Counted from the first letter of the stretch, positions 50,759 through 59,539 are shown. The stretch: 64,000 bases of DNA from Chersky-840 sp035604715 (GCA_963731665.1 CAVSWP010000011.1:682001-746000); one strand, 5' to 3'. The notes: generated by a model from the letters alone, not told the origin. Program-made: numbers and translations.

Positions 50759-52248
50759 GCACCGCCCCGCCCGGCGGACAGCCCCACCGGGATGGGCACG
50801 GGGTAGTCGCCGGTGAGACAGGCCGTGCAGAACCCGGCGCCCGGCGCGTCGATGGCGGCCACCAGGTTGTCGAGCGACAGGTAGTCGAGCGAGTCCACGT
50901 TGAGGTAGGCGGCGATCTCGGCCACGGAGTGCTGGGCGGCCACCAGCTCGTCGCGGTCGGGGATGTCGATCCCGAAGAAGCACGGCCACGCCAGCGGCGG
51001 CGAGGAGATGCGCAGGTGGACCTCTTCGGCCCCCGCCTCGCGCAGCATGCGCACCACGGCCCGCTGCGTGGTGCCGCGCACGATGGAGTCGTCGACCACG
51101 ATGATGCGCCGGCCCACGATGTTCTCGCGCAGGGGGTTGAGCTTGCGCCGCACCCCGGCGTCGCGGGCGTCCTGTCCCGGGGTGATGAAGGTGCGGCCGA
51201 TGTAGCGGTTCTTCACCAGCGCCTGACCGTGGGGGATGCCGCTGGCGCGGGCGTAGCCCTCGGCGGCCGGCACCCCGGACTCGGGCACCCCCATGACGAG
51301 ATCGGCGTCGACGGGGGTCTGCGAGGCCAGCAGCTCGCCCATGCAGCGCCGGGCGCTGTGCACCTCGCGTCCGTACAGGCGGCTGTCGGGTCGGGCGAAG
51401 TACACGAACTCGAAGATGCACAGATGGGGGTCCACCCGCTCGGCCGGGAACAGCTGCTCGGTGCGCACCCCCTTGGAGTCCACCACCACCATCTCGCCGG
51501 GCTCGATCTCGCGCACGAAGGTGGCCCCCACGATGTCGAGGGCGGGGGTCTCCGATCCGAGCACCCAACCCTCGGGGGCCTCGGCCGGCCCCAGGCGCCC
51601 GAGGCACAACGGCCGCAGCCCTGTGGGGTCGCGCACCCCCACCAGGTGGGTGGCGTCGACCAGGACGAAGGAGAAGGCCCCCTCGAGCATGGGGAGCACC
51701 TCGCGCAAGGCGTCCTCGAGGGAGTCGTCAGGAGCGTCGAGCCCCTCACCGACTCCGGCGGCAACCTCGAGGTCCCCGTCATGGTCGGCGGAGTCGGCGC
51801 CGGCGTCCCAGGCAGAGGCGGGCGGGAAGCGCAGGGCCAGGAGCTCGGCCACCAGGTCGCTGTCGGAGGCCACCACCCCGGGCAGCATGCCGGCCTGGGC
51901 GGCCAGCTCGGCGGTGTTGGTCAGGTTGCCGTTGTGTCCCAGCGCGAACCCGGCGCGCCCCACGGCACGGAACACGGGTTGGGCGTTGCGCCATTCCGAG
52001 GCCCCCGTGGTGGAGTACCGGGTGTGGCCGATGGCCAGGGCGCCGGGCAAACACGACACGGTGCGCTCGTCGAACACGGTGGTGACCAGGCCCATATCGC
52101 GCACCACGGTGATGGCCTCACCGTCGCTGACGGCCATGCCGGCGGACTCCTGGCCGCGGTGCTGGAGGGCGAACATGCCGTCGAAGGTGAGCTGGGCGAC
52201 GGCCTTTCCCGGCGCGTACACACCGAAGACACCGCAGGCTTCTTTCAC
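50755..52248 (-). CDS. purF: amidophosphoribosyltransferase
   Basis: 497-residue enzyme from GTG 52248. The nucleophilic cysteine is Cys5 (KEACGVFGVYAPG), so the long propeptide of some PurFs is missing. Glutaminase region: FALQHRGQESAGMA, GHTRYSTTGAS, LGHNGNLTNT. PRTase region: VVDDSIVRGTTQRAVV. An acidic, Asp/Gly/Ala-rich insertion sits at residues about 142-176. Cysteine pairs near the end (FCTACLTG, FEFVYFARPDS context) fit the [4Fe-4S] type. First committed step of purine synthesis. Confidence 0.95.
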   Translation of the reverse strand: MKEACGVFGVYAPGKAVAQLTFDGMFALQHRGQESAGMAVSDGEAITVVRDMGLVTTVFDERTVSCLPGALAIGHTRYSTTGASEWRNAQPVFRAVGRAGFALGHNGNLTNTAELAAQAGMLPGVVASDSDLVAELLALRFPPASAWDAGADSADHDGDLEVAAGVGEGLDAPDDSLEDALREVLPMLEGAFSFVLVDATHLVGVRDPTGLRPLCLGRLGPAEAPEGWVLGSETPALDIVGATFVREIEPGEMVVVDSKGVRTEQLFPAERVDPHLCIFEFVYFARPDSRLYGREVHSARRCMGELLASQTPVDADLVMGVPESGVPAAEGYARASGIPHGQALVKNRYIGRTFITPGQDARDAGVRRKLNPLRENIVGRRIIVVDDSIVRGTTQRAVVRMLREAGAEEVHLRISSPPLAWPCFFGIDIPDRDELVAAQHSVAEIAAYLNVDSLDYLSLDNLVAAIDAPGAGFCTACLTGDYPVPIPVGLSAGRGGA

Positions 52249-52446
52249 CTGGCCCTCATCGCGTTGCCCTCACTGCGCCGGACGTTGCGGGGACTCCCGG
52301 TTCCCCCGACGCATCTGCTCGCCGCGTTGACGAGCCTACCCTCCCACATCGCCGTGTCGGTTCTTCGGATCGTGCCTGAACGGGGAGAACCCGCAGGTCC
52401 GGGGGCGGTGGCGGGTGCCCGGGTAGCCTCGGCCGGTGATCGAGGC

Positions 52447-53328
52447 GTGATCGACCTGCACACCCACTCCACCGTGTCCGACGGCTCGGAGACCCCGGGG
52501 GCCGTCGTCGAGCTGGCCGCGGCCGCGGGGTGCTCGGCGCTGGCGCTCACCGACCACGACAGCCTGGCCGGGCTGGCCGAAGCGGGGAGGACCGCCGCGC
52601 AACTGGGGGTGCGGCTGGTGCCGGGGTGCGAGGTGTCGTGTCGCAAACCGTCCCCCCCGCCCGGGGCGCCGAGGATCGAGGGGTCGGTGCACGTGCTCGT
52701 GTACTTCGTCGAGCCCGGGCCGGGCCCGCTCCAGGACGAGCTGGTGAAGCTGCGCGCCGACCGGGCGGTGCGCAACCGGGAGCTGGCGGCGCGCCTGGGG
52801 GAGCTGGGGACGGGGGTGACCTACGAGGACGTCCTGGCCGAGGCCGGTGACGAGGGGGGCATGGGCCGGCCCCATTTCGCCCGCGCCCTGGTCAGGGCGG
52901 GGGCGGCGCAGGACATCGACGACGCCTTCGACCGGTGGCTGGCCGACGGGCGGCCCGCCTACGTGCCCAAGGCCCGCCTCGACCCCACCGACGTGGCCCG
53001 CCTGGCCCACGGCTCGGGGGGCGTGGCCGTGATGGCCCATCCCCTGTCCACCGGGCTCGGCCCCCGCCAGCTCGAGCGGTTGGTGGCCGAGCTCGCCGAC
53101 GGCGGCCTCGACGGGCTCGAGGCGACGTACTCCTCGTATGACCCCGACCAACGGGCCGTGTTGCGCCGCATGGCGGCGCGCACCGGGCTGGTGGCCACGG
53201 GAGGATCGGACTTCCACGGCACGTTCAAGCCCGGCCTGTATGTGGGCAGCGGCCGCGGCGACCTCGACGTCCCCGACGACGTGCTCGACGCCCTGGAGGC
53301 GCGCCGGGACCGGGTTCGCCCGCAGTGA
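52447..53328 (+). CDS. PHP-domain metal-dependent phosphoesterase
   Basis: 293-residue PHP protein starting at GTG 52447. Metal-binding motifs: IDLHTHSTVSDGS, LALTDHDSLAGL, RLVPGCEVSC, MAHPLSTG and the last GGSDFHG. An insertion between the third and fourth motifs (residues about 80-190) is the usual TrpH / RNase AM or 3',5'-nucleotide phosphatase type. It is divergent from purF, which may indicate a role in nucleotide turnover. The stop lies in the first of two direct repeats of 12 bases. Confidence 0.88.
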   Translation: MIDLHTHSTVSDGSETPGAVVELAAAAGCSALALTDHDSLAGLAEAGRTAAQLGVRLVPGCEVSCRKPSPPPGAPRIEGSVHVLVYFVEPGPGPLQDELVKLRADRAVRNRELAARLGELGTGVTYEDVLAEAGDEGGMGRPHFARALVRAGAAQDIDDAFDRWLADGRPAYVPKARLDPTDVARLAHGSGGVAVMAHPLSTGLGPRQLERLVAELADGGLDGLEATYSSYDPDQRAVLRRMAARTGLVATGGSDFHGTFKPGLYVGSGRGDLDVPDDVLDALEARRDRVRPQ

Positions 53329-53353
53329 CAATGTCGTAGCGGTGACAATGTCG
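53325..53353 (+). repeat. 12-bp direct repeat duplicating a start region
   Basis: GTGACAATGTCG occurs at 53325-53336 and 53342-53353. The second copy gives the ATG start of the lipoprotein gene. The first gives ATG TCG TAG, a two-codon frame, and contains the TGA of the PHP gene. Confidence 0.75.
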
Positions 53354-53851
53354 AAGAACGTGCACCGGCGCGCCGCCCGCACCACTCGTGTTCTCGTCTT
53401 CGTTCTGACGGCGGCGGTGCTGGGACTGCTGGCGGGGTGCGGCGCCGGCCTGCCGCCGGGGGGTGACCCGGGCAACCGGCACCTCGACCAACTGCGGGCC
53501 GACCCCATCTTCCGGACTCTCCCGCCCGACGCCCAGCGGACCGGGCCGATCGTGCGGACCCCGGCCCGCTACATCCCACCCGGTTTCAGCGGGGGCGGTT
53601 GGAGCGGCCCCGGCGTCACCTCGAGCTTCACCAGCCCCGAGCCCCCGACGACGGTGTTCGCCTACTACGCCACGCTGGCACCGTCGCTGGGATGGATCGC
53701 CACCGGGAACAGAAACATCCTGAACTACCCCGAGGTGTGGAAGAAGCACTTCCCCGGACACAAAGCGGACACCTTGTCGCTGATCGACCTGGACATCCGC
53801 AATGCGACCGTCGGAGCCACCCACACCTACGTCCTCAACGGGAGCGCCTGA
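53348..53851 (+). CDS. predicted lipoprotein of unknown function
   Basis: 167 residues. A basic N-terminus (MSKNVHRRAARTTR) and hydrophobic stretch lead to the lipobox GLLAGC with Cys31. The mature part is Pro/Gly-rich with FRTLPPDAQRTGPIV and TTVFAYYATLAPSLGW. No known domain. It is likely exported and lipidated. The 3' end overlaps the convergent GNAT gene by 25 bases. Confidence 0.78.
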   Translation: MSKNVHRRAARTTRVLVFVLTAAVLGLLAGCGAGLPPGGDPGNRHLDQLRADPIFRTLPPDAQRTGPIVRTPARYIPPGFSGGGWSGPGVTSSFTSPEPPTTVFAYYATLAPSLGWIATGNRNILNYPEVWKKHFPGHKADTLSLIDLDIRNATVGATHTYVLNGSA

Positions 53852-54288
53852 CCGTTCAACGCCAGGAGGCCGGCCGCCGTGGGCACGAAGCCACAGGCCT
53901 GGAAGTAGAAACGGCTCAGCGCGCCGTCCTCGAAGTCGACGTGGAGCCATTCGCAACCGGCCGCCCGGGCATGCTCGGCGGCCACGGCCACCAGTCTCGT
54001 CCCGACGCCGTGTCGACGGGACCCTGCGGCGACGGCCAGGTCCACGATGAAGGCGTGCCGAGCGCCGTCCCAAGCCACGTTGACGAAGCCCACCAGCTCA
54101 CCCTGGCCATCGTCGTCGAAGGCGCACACCCAACCCAGGCTGTGCCCGGTGACCTGTGCCCGCCAGTCATGATCCACCCCGGGGTGTCCGAAGGCCTGCG
54201 CGTGCAGGACGTTCACCATCTCGTTGGTGAGCTCGCCACGCCACTCCAGTCGCTGGGCCACGGGCCCATGTTGCTCGACGGCGGTCAC
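53827..54288 (-). CDS. GNAT family N-acetyltransferase
   Basis: 153-residue protein from GTG 54288. LVGFVNVAWDGARHAFIVDL leads to the acetyl-CoA loop AVAAGSRRHGVGTRLVAVAA, the R/QxxGxG/A signature. The end FYFQACGFVPTAAGLLAL is the usual C-terminal strand. Substrate unknown. Its start lies 2 bases after the stop of the upstream small lipoprotein gene. Confidence 0.88.
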   Translation of the reverse strand: MTAVEQHGPVAQRLEWRGELTNEMVNVLHAQAFGHPGVDHDWRAQVTGHSLGWVCAFDDDGQGELVGFVNVAWDGARHAFIVDLAVAAGSRRHGVGTRLVAVAAEHARAAGCEWLHVDFEDGALSRFYFQACGFVPTAAGLLALNGQALPLRT

Positions 54289-54290
54289 CG

Positions 54291-54629
54291 CTACTTGCAC
54301 AGGTCGGGGATGTCGATGTGCACGGTGGAGCCGACCGCCACCGACGCCTCCTGCTGCGGCCGGCCCGGTTCGGGGACACCGGTGTTGCTGACCATGTACC
54401 GGCCCGGGGCCAGCACGAAGCGATAGATGCCGCCACCGGGCACGACCTCCGTGGCGACGAGCCGGCCACCCCGGAAGACGTCCACCCGGGCGGGGGGCTT
54501 CATGCCGCCGGGGCCCACGCAGGCCGCCGCTCGTCCGGTCAGCACCCCATCGGCGGCGGGACCGGGGCTGCATCCCGCCACGCAGACACCTAACACCACG
54601 GCTGCGACGACAACCCGTCTCCCCACCAC
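54291..54629 (-). CDS. predicted small lipoprotein
   Basis: 112 residues from GTG 54629, chosen since GGAG lies 10 bases upstream and the result is a compact signal peptide with lipobox VCVAGC at residue 20. A TTG at 54668 would add 13 residues. The mature part, VDVFRGGRLVATEVVPGGGI then YRFVLAPGRYMVSNTG, looks like a small beta domain of the carboxypeptidase-regulatory or transthyretin-like type. Function unknown. Confidence 0.72.
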   Translation of the reverse strand: MVGRRVVVAAVVLGVCVAGCSPGPAADGVLTGRAAACVGPGGMKPPARVDVFRGGRLVATEVVPGGGIYRFVLAPGRYMVSNTGVPEPGRPQQEASVAVGSTVHIDIPDLCK

Positions 54630-54683
54630 CGTTTCGACGCTCCGGGCCCCCAAGCCGGTTCCCGTCAACGAAAGATCGGACGA

Positions 54684-55274
54684 CTACGGAATGGGACGGT
54701 CGGCGCTGAGGATGCACAGGTCGTCCTGGGCGTAGACGACCTCCGGTCGAAGCCCGGCCTCGGTGAGCCACGCCACCTGATCCCCAACCGTGCTCGGCAG
54801 GTCGAATCCGTCGTCCAGAGGAACCGGGCGTGCGACCAGCTGCTCGGGGACTACGACGTCGCACAACACGAACCGTCCGCCCGGTCGTAGGACTGCGGCC
54901 ACCCGAGCGAAGAGGTCAGCCTTCTCCGCTCGGTCGAGGTGGTGGACGGTGAACGCCGACACCACCAAGTCGAACGGCCCTGATGGCAAGGGGTCCTGCA
55001 GGCGGGCGGTGACAAACCTGGCAGTGGGCACGAGCCGGCGGGCATGGGCGAGCATGTCCCCACTGCAATCGATACCGACGAGCTGCGCGCCGCGGTGCAC
55101 AGACAGGACCCGCTCGGCGGTGACCCCGGTACCGGAGCCGAGGTCGAGAATCCTCCGAGCCTCGACGGACGTCGTCGCCTCGGCCAAGGCCGACTGCAGG
55201 CGGTCGTAGGCCGGCACCTCGTCTCGGACCATGTCGAGGTAGGTCGCGGGGTCGAAGTGGAAATGTGTGCCCAC
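54684..55274 (-). CDS. SAM-dependent methyltransferase
   Basis: 196 residues from GTG 55274, which gives the opening VGTHFHFDPATYLDMVRDEV. Motif I ILDLGSGTGVTAERVL, then LVGIDCSGDMLAHARR and FDLVVSAFTVHHLDRAEKAD. The fold is small and class I. No substrate is implied. It is divergent from the VOC gene with 55 bases between. Confidence 0.86.
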   Translation of the reverse strand: MGTHFHFDPATYLDMVRDEVPAYDRLQSALAEATTSVEARRILDLGSGTGVTAERVLSVHRGAQLVGIDCSGDMLAHARRLVPTARFVTARLQDPLPSGPFDLVVSAFTVHHLDRAEKADLFARVAAVLRPGGRFVLCDVVVPEQLVARPVPLDDGFDLPSTVGDQVAWLTEAGLRPEVVYAQDDLCILSADRPIP

Positions 55275-55329
55275 CGGGCCGACCCTAACCTTGTGCACCC
55301 GACCTCCGGATCGGCAAGACTTTCTCTCC

Positions 55330-55689
55330 ATGGAGCCCCTCGCTGTCCATCACGTGTCTCTCAATGTTCCCGACGTCGACGAGGGTGTGGCCTTCTACAC
55401 CGGAGTACTGGGGGGCACGGTGCGCGACGACCGTCCCGAGCTCGGGATCGCCGGCGCCTGGATCAACCTGGGCACGCAACAGGTCCACCTCATCGAGGCT
55501 CCCGTCCCGCCCAACTACGGCCAGCACTTCGCCATCCGGGTAGGTGACCTCGACGCCGCCGTGAAGGAGCTGCGCGCCAAGGGGCTGGAGGTCGCCGATC
55601 CGGTCGCCGTGGGCCCCAACCGCCAGACCTTCATCAACGACCCGGCCGGCAACGCCGTCGAGCTCCACCAGGTGGGCGCCGTCAGCTGA
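55330..55689 (+). CDS. VOC superfamily (glyoxalase/bleomycin-resistance-like) protein
   Basis: 119-residue single VOC module pair. VHHVSLNVPDVDEGVAFYTG and QHFAIRVGDLDAAVKELRAK begin the two beta-alpha-beta-beta-beta halves. Metal ligands are likely H8, H53 or nearby, and E112 in NAVELHQ. Members include methylmalonyl-CoA epimerases, dioxygenases and resistance proteins; this one is not assigned. Confidence 0.86.
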   Translation: MEPLAVHHVSLNVPDVDEGVAFYTGVLGGTVRDDRPELGIAGAWINLGTQQVHLIEAPVPPNYGQHFAIRVGDLDAAVKELRAKGLEVADPVAVGPNRQTFINDPAGNAVELHQVGAVS

Positions 55690-55719
55690 CACCGGCGCCC
55701 GCGGCGGGCGACCCTGGGG

Positions 55720-56034
55720 TCAGGGGATCCGCACGTCGTGATGCTGCTGCGCCATCCGCCTGTCCTCGTCGGTCAGGTCCTGGTCCTTGACGGGCACGAC
55801 GAGCGTCCAGTGCGCCCCCACCGGACACCGTTGCAGCCGATACCACCCGAATCGAACCGCCTTGAACGACACCCCGGGAATCCAGATCGTGGTGAAGAGG
55901 TGGCCCTGTCGGCACCGCACGACGGTGTTGCCCCCGATCTTGTAGCCCAGACGCCGCGCCACCAGCGTTCCTCCCACGAGGACCACGAAGATCAGGACAC
56001 GAACACGACGCCGGGCCGGCGACGAGGGTTTCAC
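55720..56034 (-). CDS. small conserved actinobacterial membrane-associated protein
   Basis: 104 residues. A basic N-terminus is followed by one hydrophobic stretch (VLIFVVLVGGTLVARRLGY), then GGNTVVRCRQGHLFTTIWIP and RCPVGAHWTLVVPV with a cysteine-histidine pair (CRQGH, CPVGAH) that could bind metal. The tail LTDEDRRMAQQHHDVRIP is charged. The family is seen in actinobacteria and has no assigned function. It follows the ABC permease gene by 22 bases on the same strand. Confidence 0.72.
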   Translation of the reverse strand: MKPSSPARRRVRVLIFVVLVGGTLVARRLGYKIGGNTVVRCRQGHLFTTIWIPGVSFKAVRFGWYRLQRCPVGAHWTLVVPVKDQDLTDEDRRMAQQHHDVRIP

Positions 56035-56056
56035 CGGACCACCCCGAGATCCCGGC

Positions 56057-57250
56057 TCAGGCGTCCCTGGTCATCATGCGCCACGCCCCGAGGACCGACC
56101 ACACCACCAACCAGCCCACGATGACGCACACCGCCACCGTGTGGGTTTCGGGGATGAGCCGCATCGTCCCTTGGTTTCCGTTGGGGCCTCCGCCCCCTCC
56201 TCCGAACACGAACCCCAGCCCGGCCGGTTGGAGATGGGCCACCGCCAAGCCGACCACGCCGCGCTGGAGGTTGATCAGATGAGGGATGTGCGCCCGCGAG
56301 AAGATCGGCGTCAGCACGATCTCGAGCACGATCATCAGGATCACCGCCACCGTTCGCTGCCCGATGAGCGACGCCAGCCCGAGCCCCACCATGAACCCGA
56401 CCAGCGCTTCGAGCTCGATCCACAACCCGGTCTTGACCATCAAGGAGGTGGACGGGTAGAGGAAGATCTTGTTGTAGTCCGAGTAGTCCTGCCGGGCGAA
56501 CTGAATGGCCTGAGTCTTGAGCTGGGCGGCGGTCTGTGGTGCGGGGGCCACTGACCCGGGAGGTCCCTTGACGACGACGCCGCCGGGGCCGCCGCCGGGG
56601 CCGTTGCCACAGGGGATGTTGGCGGGCGTGGGCCCGTTGTAGGGGAAGTCGCAGAACACCTCGTTGACATGGCTTCCGGCCCACGTCTCGAAAGCGGAGA
56701 GCGAAAGTCCGGCGGGAACGTTGGCGCCGTCGTAATTGATGGTGGTCGGGGCGGCGAAGACGCACACCAAGCAGACGATGGCGAAGCCGGCGGCGATCAA
56801 CGACCCGATGATGGCGAACCCGGCGGGGATCCGAGCCAGGTAGAGAGCCAACCGGGAACGGCCTGTCACCACCAGGTGCCGGAACATCCCCTCGGTGAGG
56901 TCGATCGATCCCGCCGTGCAACCCAAGGTGGCCGCCATGATGAAGCCGAAGACATACAGCACGCCGGCCACCAGGCCCTGGAAGATGTCGTAGCCACCCG
57001 CCGGCCCGTAGGAGTGCGGGGCGAAGGCATGCAGCAGCAGCCGGACGAGCAGGAACACGAACGGGATCCCGATGGTCACCAGCATCAGAGCGATCATGAG
57101 CCCGCGCCGCCGGCGCAGCTCCATGAACCGGGTGGTGATCATGCTCCAGGTGGGGATCCACGATCCCCGCCGGTCGTTCGGTCCTCCAACCGCGGCGGCA
57201 GAGGGAACCGGGGCCGGAGTGCTAGCGCCCACGTCGGAGATGGTGGTCAT
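56057..57250 (-). CDS. ABC exporter permease
   Basis: 397-residue membrane protein starting at ATG 57250, overlapping the ATPase stop (ATGA). Six or more helices; the first is GLMIALMLVTIGIPFVFLLV. A loop of about 110 residues between helices 4 and 5 is rich in Gly, Pro and Asn (GPTPANIPCGNGPGGGPGG). That loop is unusual for ABC-2 permeases and carries cysteines that could pair outside the cell. Cargo unknown. Confidence 0.84.
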   Translation of the reverse strand: MTTISDVGASTPAPVPSAAAVGGPNDRRGSWIPTWSMITTRFMELRRRRGLMIALMLVTIGIPFVFLLVRLLLHAFAPHSYGPAGGYDIFQGLVAGVLYVFGFIMAATLGCTAGSIDLTEGMFRHLVVTGRSRLALYLARIPAGFAIIGSLIAAGFAIVCLVCVFAAPTTINYDGANVPAGLSLSAFETWAGSHVNEVFCDFPYNGPTPANIPCGNGPGGGPGGVVVKGPPGSVAPAPQTAAQLKTQAIQFARQDYSDYNKIFLYPSTSLMVKTGLWIELEALVGFMVGLGLASLIGQRTVAVILMIVLEIVLTPIFSRAHIPHLINLQRGVVGLAVAHLQPAGLGFVFGGGGGGPNGNQGTMRLIPETHTVAVCVIVGWLVVWSVLGAWRMMTRDA

Positions 57251-58224
57251 TCCGGGGCCCCCAAGCGACTCGTGACCTGCAGGAACCACGCTTCGAGCGA
57301 CGCCTGGATCTCTTGGAGCCGGTACACGGAGATCCCGCCTTGCACCAGCACCCGGTTGATCTCGGCGATGACGTCGCGCGACGTCCCCGTGGGCAGGGTG
57401 ATCCCGAGGCCCTCCATACCGACATCGACCTGGGCCCCGATGTTGGTGGCCTCGAGAAGGGCGCGGGCCCGATCGGGCTCGGAGCACTCGACATGGACGA
57501 CCAGCGATGCCCCCGCCAGGAGTTCGGAGATCGGTCCCTGGCGGATGACGTTGCCTCGGTCCACGATGGCAACGGCATCACAGGTCCGCTCGACTTCGTC
57601 CAGGAGGTGCGAGGACAGCACCACCGTGCGGCCCTCGGCCACCAGGGAGAGGATCATGTCGCGCATCTCGTGCATGCCCGCCGGGTCGAGCCCGTTCATG
57701 GGCTCGTCCAGGATGAGCAGCTGGGGATCTCCCAACAGGCAGGCGGCCACCCCGAGGCGCTGGCGCATCCCCATCGAGTACTTCGACACCCGGTCGTCGG
57801 CCCGATGGAGGATGCCGACGCGCTCCAGTGCCGGGTCGATGCGGCCCCGAGCCGCCGGCTCGCGTGCGGCCGCCAGAAGCAGGAGGTTCTGCCGCCCCGT
57901 CAGATGTCCGTGGAACCGGGGCTCGTCGACGATGGCACCGACCCGTGCCAGCGCCTTATCGCGATGTTTGGGGACGGCATATCCCAGCAAGGACATCGTG
58001 CCGGCATCGGCGTGGGTCAAGCCCAGGAGCACCCGGATGAGCGTGGTCTTCCCGGCCCCGTTGGGGCCCAGGTAACCGAAGGCGCATCCCCGGGGGATGA
58101 GAAGCTCCACGCCGTTCACGGCGACCGTCGCCCCGAACCGCTTGGTCAACCCGTGGGTCTCGACGGCCCACTCACTTCCGGCGGTCCGGTTTTCGGGACT
58201 GTACGAGAGTGTTGTGGTGCTCAT
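57247..58224 (-). CDS. ABC transporter ATP-binding protein
   Basis: 325-residue ATPase. Walker A YLGPNGAGKTT, signature YSMGMRQRLGVAACLL, Walker B LLILDEPMNGLDP, H loop VVLSSHLLDE. This is the CcmA/bacitracin-export (BcrA-like) type. The C-terminal 80 residues form the accessory domain. It works with the permease at 56057. A small upstream frame (58221-58466) ends within its start codon. Confidence 0.92.
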   Translation of the reverse strand: MSTTTLSYSPENRTAGSEWAVETHGLTKRFGATVAVNGVELLIPRGCAFGYLGPNGAGKTTLIRVLLGLTHADAGTMSLLGYAVPKHRDKALARVGAIVDEPRFHGHLTGRQNLLLLAAAREPAARGRIDPALERVGILHRADDRVSKYSMGMRQRLGVAACLLGDPQLLILDEPMNGLDPAGMHEMRDMILSLVAEGRTVVLSSHLLDEVERTCDAVAIVDRGNVIRQGPISELLAGASLVVHVECSEPDRARALLEATNIGAQVDVGMEGLGITLPTGTSRDVIAEINRVLVQGGISVYRLQEIQASLEAWFLQVTSRLGAPE

Positions 58225-58466
58225 TCGACTCCCTTGACCGACTCCACGAAGTCGACGTTGATGTGGGTGGCGTCAGGAACGACCGACGACCGCTGGGGGG
58301 CCGGCGGGCGCCTTCGCTCGAGCGCGTGCACAGACGCTGAGGGTGCGTCCGACCTGTCCTGTCCTATTGGAACGAGAGTACCCCATGGTGGGGCGGAGAT
58401 CGGCGAGGCCTGGACCGGTAGCTCACACATCGGGTGCATGGTGCGGGATTGACCGGCGGCCCACAA
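58221..58466 (-). CDS. possible small leader gene upstream of the ABC ATPase
   Basis: 81-codon frame whose TGA overlaps the ATPase ATG (ATGA). The last part, VVPDATHINVDFVESVKGVE, looks more protein-like than the Pro/Ser/Arg-rich first half, so the true start may lie inside. No known family. Uncertain. Confidence 0.28.
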   Translation of the reverse strand: MWAAGQSRTMHPMCELPVQASPISAPPWGTLVPIGQDRSDAPSASVHALERRRPPAPQRSSVVPDATHINVDFVESVKGVE

Positions 58467-58567
58467 TCAGGGATTACCCTGATGCGGCTCGAATCAGCGT
58501 CGTCAGCAGGCATTCTCAACGCGAACTCTATTGGTCGCACCACGGACCCTCGCGACATAATCACGCC
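58225..58567. promoter_or_regulatory. divergent region between the ABC operon and the KARI-like gene
   Basis: 343 bases, partly covered by the doubtful small frame. Contains the only moderately AT-rich stretches nearby (around 58360-58375 and 58470-58560). No clear promoter pair or hairpin. The KARI-like gene lacks a strong ribosome site, which may mean a leaderless or weak start. Confidence 0.35.
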
Positions 58568-59539
58568 ATGACGATGATCTACCACGAGGACGACGCCGAC
58601 CCCGGCGCCCTGGCCGAGAAGACGATTGCCGTGATCGGTTACGGCAACCAGGGCCGCTCCTGGGCCCTCAACCTGAGAGACAGCGGGTGCGAGCCCGTGG
58701 TGTGCGTCCGACGCGATGCGACTCGCGACCAGGCCGGCCTGGATGGTTTCGATACCCACGATGTTCAGGCCGCCGACGACGCCGACGTCATCTGCATCCT
58801 CGTGCCCGACGATGTCATACCCCTGTTGGGGCTCACGCCCGGTCCCCGGTCCTGTGTGATCGTGGCCTCCGGCTACACCCTGGCGTTCGGTCGTCTGGCG
58901 CCGGCGGGAGATGCCGGCATGGTCGCCCCCCGCATGCTCGGGCCTGAAGTGCGACGCTGTTACGAGGAAGGCGTGGGGTTCATCTCCGCTGTGGGCGTCC
59001 ACAAGGACGTAACGGGCAGTGCTCTTGCTCTCGTGCTGGCGGTGGCGCGGGCCATCGGCGGTCTGCGTCAGGGCGGGATCGAGCTCACACCCATGCAGGA
59101 GGCGGTCCTGGACCTCGGGGTGGAGCAGGTGCTGTCACCGGCGCTCACGACGGTAAGCACCGCCTTCGTCCAGACCATGGTCGAGCACGGCATACCCATC
59201 GAGGCCGTGATCACCGAATTGGTGTTGTCAGGCGAGGTGGAGCGGACCTATCGGTTGCTGCGCGAGGTCGGCTACGCCGTGCAGTCGGAGTACCATTCGC
59301 CGACCAGTCAGTATGGCCAGCTCACCCGACGAGGCCGGTACGACCATCTCGAGCTGCTTCCTACGATGCGGGCCCTCGCCGACGACATCGAGAGCGGGCG
59401 GTTCGCCGATGAGTGGGACGCCGAGCGCGATGAGGGTTACCCCAATCTCACGGCCCTCAAAGAGCAGTACGCCGGACCTGCCATCCGCGAGTACGAAGCC
59501 GAACTTCGCACGCGTCTCGGTCCGGGTGCTCGTCGGTAG
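58568..59539 (+). CDS. ketol-acid reductoisomerase-like protein (stand-alone KARI paralogue)
   Basis: 323 residues. N-terminal Rossmann motif IAVIGYGNQGRSWALNLRDS (residues 20-39) and VICILVPDDV follow KARI. APRMLGPEVRRCYEEGVGF matches the loop of IlvC, but with Arg instead of the catalytic lysine (APK). The magnesium pair of the helical domain is kept as D182 and E186 (LDLGVEQ). There are no ilvB, ilvN or leu genes near. The change and the isolated context suggest a different ketol or hydroxy-acid reaction. It could be non-catalytic. Confidence 0.78.
   Translation: MTMIYHEDDADPGALAEKTIAVIGYGNQGRSWALNLRDSGCEPVVCVRRDATRDQAGLDGFDTHDVQAADDADVICILVPDDVIPLLGLTPGPRSCVIVASGYTLAFGRLAPAGDAGMVAPRMLGPEVRRCYEEGVGFISAVGVHKDVTGSALALVLAVARAIGGLRQGGIELTPMQEAVLDLGVEQVLSPALTTVSTAFVQTMVEHGIPIEAVITELVLSGEVERTYRLLREVGYAVQSEYHSPTSQYGQLTRRGRYDHLELLPTMRALADDIESGRFADEWDAERDEGYPNLTALKEQYAGPAIREYEAELRTRLGPGARR

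Noticed and set aside
50929..52440. A long plus-strand frame antisense to purF that runs on into the PHP gene
   Set aside because: PurF and PurM on the minus strand carry all catalytic motifs. The antisense product is His/Gly/Arg-rich shadow sequence. Only the part from 52447 is real (PHP domain).
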